NCBI GenBank assembly: GCA_900751995.1
Contig: CAADTP010000075.1
Coordinates: 1 to 40,507 of the forward strand
DNA length: 40,507 nucleotides
DNA from: Lachnospiraceae bacterium
Lineage (GTDB): Bacteria; Bacillota; Clostridia; Lachnospirales; Lachnospiraceae
Direction of reading: 5' to 3'
The position numbers were made by a program, and so were the translations under genes. Of this stretch, positions 34,893 through 40,507 are shown piece after piece. The notes beneath the pieces were generated by a model. The model was not told the origin of the DNA. It did no database searches and was given only the letters and a program-made list of their open reading frames with translations. Positions within the stretch are counted from its first letter, which is position 1; the number at the start of each line of letters is the position of its first letter.

Positions 34893-35408
34893 ATGAAAAG
34901 GATTGCAAAATTTCACAAAGTAAGTGCAGAGCGTTTTATGGCAGACTGGAAAGATACTTTTCCGGAGACAGCAGAGGAAACGATTGCCGACATTTATAAT
35001 AAAATCAAGCTTCCGGTAAGAGCAACAGCAGGAAGTGCAGGATATGATTTCTTTTCACCTGTGGACATTACACTGAATCCGGGCGAGACCGTCAAGATTC
35101 CGACCGGGATCCGTGTGGAGATGGAGCAGGACTGGGTTCTGAAATGTTATCCGAGGAGCGGACTGGGCTTCAAATATCGTCTGCAGCTCAATAATACGGT
35201 TGGGATCATTGACAGTGATTATTTTTATTCTGACAATGAAGGACATATTTTCTCGAAGATCACCAACGACAGCAATGAGAGCAAGTCTGTAAGCATTCAG
35301 GCCGGAACAGGCTTTATGCAGGGGATTTTTGTAGAATATGGAATTACAGTAGATGATGATGCACAGGGCATCCGTAATGGCGGCTTTGGAAGCACTACGC
35401 AGAAATAA
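34893..35408 (+). CDS. dut: dUTPase-family nucleotidohydrolase
   Basis: This 171-residue protein hydrolyses dUTP to dUMP, to judge from five ordered motifs: AGSAGYDFF (46-54), PRSGLG (87-92), NTVGIIDSDY (101-110), AGTGFMQGIF (137-146) and RNGGFGST (161-168). A 40-residue N-terminal extension precedes motif I, and motif IV departs from the usual form (FMQ for IAQ), so a relative with other pyrimidine specificity is possible. It follows nrdG at 22 bases with AGGAGG, so the two form a small dNTP-supply group. Confidence 0.85.
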   Translation: MKRIAKFHKVSAERFMADWKDTFPETAEETIADIYNKIKLPVRATAGSAGYDFFSPVDITLNPGETVKIPTGIRVEMEQDWVLKCYPRSGLGFKYRLQLNNTVGIIDSDYFYSDNEGHIFSKITNDSNESKSVSIQAGTGFMQGIFVEYGITVDDDAQGIRNGGFGSTTQK

Positions 35409-35424
35409 AATACAGTAAATACAA

Positions 35425-35469
35425 AAGCGGAGTTCCCGGACTTTAGTGTTCCGGATACTCCGCTTGTTT
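35425..35469. terminator. Terminator between dut and the DUF1292 gene, probably bidirectional
   Basis: AAGCGGAGT (35425-35433) pairs with ACTCCGCTT (35457-35465), with an inner CCGGA/TCCGG stem, followed by GTTTT. The A run before the stem gives a T run on the minus strand, where a converging gene ends at 35529. Confidence 0.75.
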
Positions 35470-35528
35470 TGTGCTGTGAAATATGTGCTGTGAAATAGTA
35501 AATGAATATCAGTAACTGCGAATAAGAA

Positions 35529-35903
35529 TTATTCCAGTGTTTCGCCTTCTTCTGCTCTGCGGGCATTGTCAAGTACAATATCAAATGCTGTGGCTGCTGC
35601 CTGGTATTCCGCGTCATCCTCGATGTTGGCAAGCATCGGATCGCCGTTCTCTGTACGGGAGAAACGATAGAGATAAACCTCTCCGCTCTGATTCTGGCCG
35701 TTCTCGTCCAGCGGAAGAAGTGCAATGTATTCCTGCTCATCTATCGGGAAGACTGTAAGGATCGCACATTCGACCTCTGTATCATCCTCCAGTGTCAGTG
35801 AAATTGTGCTGTGACCTTCTTCAGGGTCAGCTCCGCCGCAGTTCAGTCCGCAGGTCGCACAGTCACTCGGTGCACATTTGGAATTTGTAAATTCATCACT
35901 CAT
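35529..35903 (-). CDS. DUF1292 domain protein
   Basis: This small acidic protein of 124 residues carries a DUF1292 domain (TISLTLEDDTEVECAILTVF, then EYIALLPLD and VYLYRFS). The N-terminus has four cysteines in CX4CX2CX3C (Cys10, Cys15, Cys18, Cys22), which could bind metal; most DUF1292 proteins I know lack this. The start is the ATG at 35903, behind GAGG; a GTG five codons upstream overlaps that site and is less likely. No function is established. It is divergent from exoA, with its own promoter. Confidence 0.85.
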   Translation of the reverse strand: MSDEFTNSKCAPSDCATCGLNCGGADPEEGHSTISLTLEDDTEVECAILTVFPIDEQEYIALLPLDENGQNQSGEVYLYRFSRTENGDPMLANIEDDAEYQAAATAFDIVLDNARRAEEGETLE

Positions 35904-35945
35904 AATTGAATTCCTCACTTTTGTTTTCTTTTGGTTATTTTATTC

Positions 35946-35974
35946 ATTTTATCAGAAAACACAGGGATTTACAA
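35946..35974 (-). promoter_or_regulatory. Promoter of the DUF1292 gene
   Basis: On the minus strand, TTGTAA (35974-35969) and TAAAAT (35951-35946) are separated by 17 nt, about 45 bases before the start codon. Confidence 0.6.
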
Positions 35975-36006
35975 CGGTTGTTCTGTGCAAAAAATAAAAA
36001 AATGTA

Positions 36007-36035
36007 TTTTAACTCACTCAGGAATCATGTATAAT
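36007..36035 (+). promoter_or_regulatory. Promoter of the exoA operon
   Basis: A perfect -10 TATAAT (36030-36035) has a weak -35 TTTTAA (36007-36012) at 17 nt, about 30 bases before the exoA ATG. Confidence 0.55.
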
Positions 36036-36066
36036 AAATGATATAAAAAAATGAAGGAGAAACGAA

Positions 36067-36825
36067 ATGAAATTTGTTTCATGGAATGTAAATGGAATCA
36101 GAGCATGTCTGACCAAAGGGTTTGAAGATAGATTTCGGGAACTGGACGCAGATATTTTTTGTCTGCAGGAGACGAAATGTCAGCAGGGACAGGTCAAGAT
36201 TGAACTTCCGGGCTATCATCAGTACTGGAATTATGCAAACAGGAAGGGATATTCAGGAACGGCGATCTTTACAAAGCAGGAGCCGCTTTCTGTTTTTTAT
36301 GGGATAGGAATAGAAGAACATGACAAGGAAGGACGTGTGATCACTCTTGAGTTTGATCATTTTTATTTTGTAACGGTATATACGCCAAATTCTCAGACGG
36401 AACTGAAGCGTCTTTCTTATCGAATGGAGTGGGAGAGAGATTTTCTCGCATATCTTCTGAAGCTCCAGGACAAAAAGCCGGTCATCTGCTGCGGAGATCT
36501 GAATGTCGCGCATCAGGAGATCGATCTTAAGAATCCTAAGACCAACCGCAAAAACGCAGGATTTACGGATGAAGAGAGAGGCTGCTTTACGAAAGTCCTG
36601 GAAAGCGGATTTATTGATACGTTTCGCTATTTTTATCCGGATCAGGAAGGGATTTATTCCTGGTGGTCCTATCGTTTCAGAGCCCGTGAGAAGAATTCAG
36701 GATGGAGAATCGACTACTTCCTGGTATCACCTGCCCTCAGGGAGTATTTGAAGGATGCGGTGATCCACACGGAGATCATGGGATCGGACCATTGTCCGGT
36801 TGAGCTGGATACAGAGCAGCTCTGA
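36067..36825 (+). CDS. exoA: Exodeoxyribonuclease III / AP endonuclease
   Basis: This 252-residue enzyme of the EEP superfamily cuts at abasic sites in base-excision repair. Motifs are SWNVNGIRACLTKGF, FCLQETKCQ (metal-binding Glu), CGDLNVAHQEIDL, WWSYRFRAREKNSGWRIDYF and the terminal MGSDHCPVEL with the catalytic Asp-His. Length is normal. GAAGGAG precedes the ATG. Confidence 0.95.
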   Translation: MKFVSWNVNGIRACLTKGFEDRFRELDADIFCLQETKCQQGQVKIELPGYHQYWNYANRKGYSGTAIFTKQEPLSVFYGIGIEEHDKEGRVITLEFDHFYFVTVYTPNSQTELKRLSYRMEWERDFLAYLLKLQDKKPVICCGDLNVAHQEIDLKNPKTNRKNAGFTDEERGCFTKVLESGFIDTFRYFYPDQEGIYSWWSYRFRAREKNSGWRIDYFLVSPALREYLKDAVIHTEIMGSDHCPVELDTEQL

Positions 36826-36860
36826 TCATAGAAGGCATGTATAAGGAGGAGAGAGGGATT

Positions 36861-38756
36861 ATGTACGATCAAAGCGGGCTTTTGATACACGAAGGCAATC
36901 CGATGCTGCCTGGTGCCACAAAAGTTTCCGGGGGAATAAATTTTGCTGTGGAGGTTCCCGCTGATGAAGAAGCTTCTCTGATTCTGTATCATAAGGGAGA
37001 AGCAGAACCGGCAGAAGAGATTCCTTTTACAGAAGCAAATCGGACTGGCCGTATGTGTGCAATGATGGTGTCCGGATTTAAGCCGGAACAATATGAATAT
37101 AATTTTCGAATAGATACAAAGGTATGTCAGGATCCGTATGCTTATGGCCTGACAGGAAGAGAAGCATTTGGCAAAATAACAGATAAGGAAGATGAGCACA
37201 AAATAAGATGCAGTTTTCTCAATACAAAGGGATATAACTGGATGGGAGATGTGGCACCAAAGATCCCTTATCAGGATATGCTTCTTTATAAAATCCATGT
37301 CAGGGGTTATACAAGACAGGCAAAGATCTCACCCAAAAAGAGAGGTACCTTTGCAGGTCTTACAGAAATGATTCCCTATTGGAAAGAACTGGGCATCAAT
37401 GCGATTGAATTAATGCCATGTTATGAATTTATGGAAAAATCTGTGGCAGAATCTGGAAAGGTCATGATTCGGCAGAAGCATCAGAAGGGCCGGATCAATT
37501 ACTGGGGATATCAGCCGGGATTTTATTTTGCACCCAAAAGCGCTTACTGTGCTACCAGGAAACCGCAAAAGGAGTTCTGCGATATGGTGAGGGCCTTTCA
37601 TGAGGCTGGAATAGAATGTATTATGGAAATGTATTTCCCGGCAGATACCGCACCGATGAAAGCCCTTTATGCATTGTGGTTCTGGAAAAAATACTATCAT
37701 GTGGATGGTTTCCATCTGGTAGGAGATGGTGTCCCGAAGGAACTGATCGAGAGAGATCCGTTCCTGTATGGAGTCAAAAAAATGTTTTCTGATATTTCCG
37801 GACAGCCCGACAAAGAGAATATGCTGGCAGAGTACAACAGAGGATTTATGCAGGATATGCGTCGCCTTCTCAAGAGTGACGAGGGGATGATCGCCGGAGC
37901 ACAGTTTCATATTAAGAGAAATACAGGAGATTTCGGAACGATCAATTACATGGCGAGTCAGGATGGATTTACTCTGTATGACACCGTGACTTATAATTAC
38001 CGCCATAATGAAGCGAACGGAGAAGAGAATCATGACGGCAGTGATTATAATTATTCCTGGAACTGCGGTGTAGAAGGCGCGACGAGGAAGCAGGCAATCC
38101 GCCGTCTCAGGGAGCAGCAGCTTCGAAATGCTTTTCTCATGCTGCTTTTGAGTCAGGGTACACCGATGCTTTATGGAGGAGATGAGTTCGGCAATTCACA
38201 GGGAGGAAATAATAATGCCTGGTGTCAGGATAACAGCACAGGCTGGACGGACTGGAAATCATTCAAAAAACAGGAGAAACTGTTCTCTTTTGTGAAGAAA
38301 GCGATTGAATTCCGAAAGGAGCATCCGATCCTTCATATGCCGGATGAGCTTCGAAACGTAGATTATATGGCCAAGGGATTTCCGGATATTTCTTTCCATG
38401 GAGAACGTGCGTGGTTTTTGAATATGGAAAACACCAGCCGCCTGATCGGGATCATGTACTGTGGAGATTATGCTGAGAGAGCAGACGGAACAAAAGATGA
38501 CTTCCTTTATATAGGTTACAATTTTCACTGGGAGGAGAGGAAAATCGCATTGCCAAACCTTCCGGATGGAGTGATATGGAGAAAGATTGTCGACACCTCG
38601 GATCAGGAAGAAGAAAAATGGTTCCGGGAAGACAGTGTAAGTTACAAAAAAGTAATAGATATCAATCCACGTACCATTGTGGTGCTGGTGGCAAGGCAGG
38701 AGGAGGTAGAGGATGATGCATCCGTGGCTGCACTTCAAGACGATAACAAAGCATAA
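36861..38756 (+). CDS. GH13 isoamylase/pullulanase-like protein with eroded catalytic motifs
   Basis: This 631-residue protein starts at ATG 36861, behind AAGGAGG and GAGAGG; an in-frame ATG at 36837 has no well-spaced site. The N-terminus is a CBM48-like beta domain (about 1-110) ending QDPYAYGLTG. The rest aligns by eye with glycogen-debranching GH13 enzymes: YKIHVRGYTR, NYWGYQPGFYFAPKSAY, HVDGF, SQDGFTLYDTVTYNYRHNEA, SWNCGVEG and GTPMLYGGDEFGNSQGGNNN. The catalytic signatures are changed. Region I reads IECIMEMYFPAD instead of a DVVYNH-type motif, region II reads HVDGFHLVGD with Val287 where the nucleophile Asp belongs, no EPW acid motif is found, and the region IV His is Gln367. It is probably catalytically dead or altered, and may be a carbohydrate-binding or regulatory pseudoenzyme. 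The reading frame is intact. Confidence 0.8.
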   Translation: MYDQSGLLIHEGNPMLPGATKVSGGINFAVEVPADEEASLILYHKGEAEPAEEIPFTEANRTGRMCAMMVSGFKPEQYEYNFRIDTKVCQDPYAYGLTGREAFGKITDKEDEHKIRCSFLNTKGYNWMGDVAPKIPYQDMLLYKIHVRGYTRQAKISPKKRGTFAGLTEMIPYWKELGINAIELMPCYEFMEKSVAESGKVMIRQKHQKGRINYWGYQPGFYFAPKSAYCATRKPQKEFCDMVRAFHEAGIECIMEMYFPADTAPMKALYALWFWKKYYHVDGFHLVGDGVPKELIERDPFLYGVKKMFSDISGQPDKENMLAEYNRGFMQDMRRLLKSDEGMIAGAQFHIKRNTGDFGTINYMASQDGFTLYDTVTYNYRHNEANGEENHDGSDYNYSWNCGVEGATRKQAIRRLREQQLRNAFLMLLLSQGTPMLYGGDEFGNSQGGNNNAWCQDNSTGWTDWKSFKKQEKLFSFVKKAIEFRKEHPILHMPDELRNVDYMAKGFPDISFHGERAWFLNMENTSRLIGIMYCGDYAERADGTKDDFLYIGYNFHWEERKIALPNLPDGVIWRKIVDTSDQEEEKWFREDSVSYKKVIDINPRTIVVLVARQEEVEDDASVAALQDDNKA

Positions 38757-39270
38757 ATTACTGGTGATGAAATATTGTTTCCGGATCGGACTGTATAAGC
38801 AGGGGCTGCTTCATGACCTTTCCAAATATACGCCTGCGGAATTTCTGGTGGGCTGTAAATATTATCAGGGAACGAGAAGCCCGAACAATGCAGAGCGGGA
38901 GGACATCGGAGTTTCCACTTCGTGGCTGCATCACAAGGGCCGGAACAAGCATCATTTTGAGCACTGGGTTGATTATTCTCTTGATAAGAATCATGTGATC
39001 ATGGGAGCTCAGATGCCACGTAAATATGTGGCAGAGATGGTTATGGACCGGATCAGTGCTTCGCGGAATTATCTGGGAGATGCCTATACAAACAGCCAGC
39101 CTCTGGAATATTTCATTAAGAGCAAAGAAGACCTCTGGTTTATTCATCCACAGACCAAGAAAGAACTGGAAGCGCTTCTTCGCATTCTGAATGACCATGG
39201 TGAAGAAAAACTTCTCCATTATATCAAATACAGATATCTTAAGGGAGAAACAAGAAAAATCAAATATTGA
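38713..39270 (+). CDS. DUF5662 family protein (predicted catalase-like)
   Basis: This 185-residue protein is histidine-rich (LLHDLSKYTPAEF, SWLHHKGRNKHHFEHWVDY), which suggests a metal-binding all-alpha fold of the HD-like kind. It matches the DUF5662 family found in clostridia; function is unknown to me. It overlaps the end of the GH13-like gene by 44 bases, with AGGAGGT at 38701-38707. ATG 38713 or 38716 may start it. The overlap implies coupled translation with the pseudo-GH13 gene. Confidence 0.8.
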   Translation: MMHPWLHFKTITKHKLLVMKYCFRIGLYKQGLLHDLSKYTPAEFLVGCKYYQGTRSPNNAEREDIGVSTSWLHHKGRNKHHFEHWVDYSLDKNHVIMGAQMPRKYVAEMVMDRISASRNYLGDAYTNSQPLEYFIKSKEDLWFIHPQTKKELEALLRILNDHGEEKLLHYIKYRYLKGETRKIKY

Positions 39271-39292
39271 GATATAGCAGGAATTAGAGTTT

Positions 39293-39349
39293 AAAAAGCC
39301 TTTTTTTCATCGAAACAGATTGAAATTCGATGAGGAGAGGGCTTTTTTT
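39293..39349 (+). terminator. Terminator after the DUF5662 gene
   Basis: AAAAAGCC (39293-39300) pairs with GGCTTTTT (39340-39347), enclosing an inner CATCGAA/TTCGATG stem (39309-39332), followed by more T. Confidence 0.75.
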
Positions 39350-39358
39350 ATTATAATA

Positions 39359-39405
39359 AACAGTATATAACAGTTGACAACAGTATAATACTGTTATATA
39401 CTGTT
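39359..39405 (+). promoter_or_regulatory. Consensus promoter embedded in a three-part operator for the GntR gene
   Basis: TTGACA (39374-39379) and TATACT (39397-39402) with a 17-nt spacer form a near-perfect sigma-A promoter. AACAGTATATAACAG (39359-39373) and CTGTTATATACTGTT (39391-39405) are exact reverse complements, 15 bp each. A 17-bp palindrome, AACAGTATAATACTGTT (39379-39395), fills the spacer. A GntR dimer bound here would block polymerase, so autorepression is the obvious reading. The start point near 39409 leaves only about 16 nt of leader. Confidence 0.85.
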
Positions 39406-39424
39406 TGTACAAGGAGGGATGAAG

Positions 39425-39802
39425 TTGGATCTTATTATTAATCATACTTCCATGGAACCGATCTATGAGCAGATCATGATTCAGATCAAGGCAGGAATAA
39501 TAGAAGGTACACTGACTGCGGGAGAGGCACTTCCTTCCGTGCGTGCACTTTCCAGAGAACTAAAGATCAGTGCACTCACGGTGAAAAAAGCTTATGATAG
39601 TCTGGAAGAAGAGGGACTGGTCGTAACTGTCCATGGAAAGGGAAGCTTTATTGCAAATACAAATCAGGAGCTTCTAATGGAAGAGAGGCGCAAGGAGCTG
39701 GAGAAGGAACTCGAGGCAGCCGTCCGAAGGGCACAGGCCGGAGGGCTGACTGAGAAGGAGATCAGAGAGACATTTGATATTATAATGGAGGACAGGCTAT
39801 GA
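39425..39802 (+). CDS. GntR family (YtrA-type) transcriptional repressor
   Basis: This 125-residue protein has an N-terminal winged helix-turn-helix: PIYEQIMIQIKAGIIEG, then LPSVRALSRELKISALTVKKAY, and the wing GLVVTVHGKGSFI. The C-terminus is only a short helical dimerisation tail of about 50 residues, as in the YtrA subfamily, which controls neighbouring ABC transporter operons. The start is taken as TTG at 39425, seven bases after AAGGAGG; the ATG at 39419 is only one base from that site and too close. It overlaps the ABC gene by four bases. Inverted repeats at its promoter are probably its operator. Confidence 0.9.
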   Translation: MDLIINHTSMEPIYEQIMIQIKAGIIEGTLTAGEALPSVRALSRELKISALTVKKAYDSLEEEGLVVTVHGKGSFIANTNQELLMEERRKELEKELEAAVRRAQAGGLTEKEIRETFDIIMEDRL

Positions 39803-40260
39803 TGATAGAATTCGATCATGTGATTAAGAAATATAATGATTTTACGCTTGATCTGAATATGCAGATTCCTAAGGATCGGATCATCGGGCTGATCGGGGCA
39901 AATGGAGCCGGAAAGAGTACGACCTTTAAGCTTATACTTGGTCTTATCCATCCGGATCAGGGCAGCGTAAAAGTATTGGACAGGACAGCGCAAGATCTTA
40001 AACCCGAGCAGAAACAGGAGATTGGCACAGTGTTTTCAGACAGTGGATTTTCGGAATATCTGAAAGTGAATCAGCTTATTCCGGTTATGAAGCGGTTTTA
40101 CCCGGACTTCAGGGAAGAAGAGTTCGCTGAAAGATGTGAGAAATTTCAGATTCCACGGAACAAACAGATCAGAGATTTCTCTACCGGAATGAAAGCAAAG
40201 CTGAATGTGCTCCTTGCACTCAGCCATGGCAGCAGATTGCTGCTTCTGGATGTAAAATGA
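39799..40260 (+). pseudogene. ABC transporter ATP-binding protein, truncated before Walker B
   Basis: The 153-residue product is the N-terminal half of an ABC ATPase: Walker A GANGAGKST near residue 34, then a DFSTGMKAKLNVLLAL signature region (STGMK in place of LSGGQ, as in this family). It ends LLLLD-Val-Lys-stop where LLLLDEPTAGLD would be expected. So the catalytic Glu, D-loop, H-switch and permease gene are missing. The protein cannot hydrolyse ATP normally. Downstream bases (40253-40378) show no continuation in any frame, which points to a deletion or recombination join at about 40252 rather than a frameshift. It overlaps the GntR gene by four bases, as in ytrA-type operons. Confidence 0.8.
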
Positions 40261-40378
40261 GGTATAGATGGTAGGCGTGTATGGAGTGTATACAGTTTGC
40301 TTTTAGAGGAAAATAGGTACATGATACACAGATAATGGAAAAGAATGTGTATTCAGTTGAATATAGAAATAAGTAGTA
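40261..40378. other. Non-coding remnant after the ABC break point
   Basis: No supported gene. The sequence carries no recognisable ABC or permease coding continuation and no clear insertion-sequence end. It runs straight into a terminator. Confidence 0.5.
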
Positions 40379-40414
40379 GGTATGAAAGAATAAGATTCTT
40401 CCATGCCTTTTTTT
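40379..40414 (+). terminator. Terminator of the residual GntR/ABC operon
   Basis: GGTATGAAAGAAT (40379-40391) pairs with ATTCTTCCATGCC (40395-40407) with one mismatch and one G-U, followed by seven T. Confidence 0.75.
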
Positions 40415-40507
40415 ATTATAAAGAAAGGATAGGTTGCACAGTATCCGCCCGGTCATTTTAGTAGATCTGCTGAATAGCTTTCTCCCGGAAGTGTGGTATA
40501 GTCTTGT
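40415..40507. other. Right-edge sequence without a supported gene
   Basis: Nothing can be called. A possible -10 TATAGT near 40497-40502 may belong to a gene beyond the window. Confidence 0.3.

Noticed and set aside
40220..40456. 78-codon minus-strand open frame at the right end
   Set aside because: It covers the terminator and the broken end of the ABC gene, lacks a credible ribosome binding site and has no recognisable domain.

Overview
The window looks like a chromosomal segment of a low-to-moderate GC Gram-positive anaerobe of the Clostridia, most likely a gut Lachnospiraceae (Blautia/Dorea/Ruminococcus-like). The basis is the Firmicute-type translation operon (rimP-nusA-ylxR-L7Ae-infB-rbfA-nrnA-truB-ribF), near-consensus sigma-A promoters with 17-nt spacers, purine-rich Shine-Dalgarno sites, a PyrBI-type aspartate transcarbamoylase, and DUF815, DUF1292 and DUF5662 proteins of the kind common in this group. 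No rRNA or species marker is present, so the family assignment is inference.

Left part (1-9.8 kb): the C-terminal 1,724 codons of a giant Ig-like/MBG repeat surface protein, open at the left edge and containing three near-identical tandem units of 255-256 residues; then the RNase P RNA gene with promoter and terminator. An AT-rich two-gene cassette follows, an ABC-type ATPase plus an HNH nuclease, which I read as a Septu (PtuA-PtuB) anti-phage system between the rnpB terminator and a bidirectional terminator. After it come pyrBI and a small membrane protein on the minus strand.

Middle (9.8-23.3 kb): a plus-strand run of folC, pheA, a DUF815 ATPase, a Ppx/GppA phosphatase with an HD-type C-terminal domain, polyphosphate kinase and a PTS EIIC-like permease. 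Next are two identical tRNA-Glu(CUC) genes in one short transcription unit, then a gyrB/gyrA-like pair best read as topoisomerase IV.

Right part (23.3-38.8 kb): the rimP-to-ribF operon, preceded by a promoter and a hairpin with a short T tract that looks like a NusA-type attenuator. Then rpsO with a structured leader, and pnp with a 73-nt near-perfect hairpin in its leader. nrdG, a dUTPase, a minus-strand DUF1292 gene, exonuclease III, a GH13-like protein whose catalytic motifs are eroded, and a DUF5662 gene follow.

The right end (39.3-40.5 kb) holds a GntR/YtrA-type repressor gene under a consensus promoter embedded in an elaborate set of inverted repeats. It is followed by an ABC ATPase gene cut off exactly before its Walker B motif, apparently the remains of a deleted transporter operon.

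The main points for follow-up are the Septu cassette, the degenerate GH13 protein, the three RNA leader structures (rimP, rpsO, pnp), the GntR operator array with the broken ABC gene, and the recently amplified surface-protein repeats.
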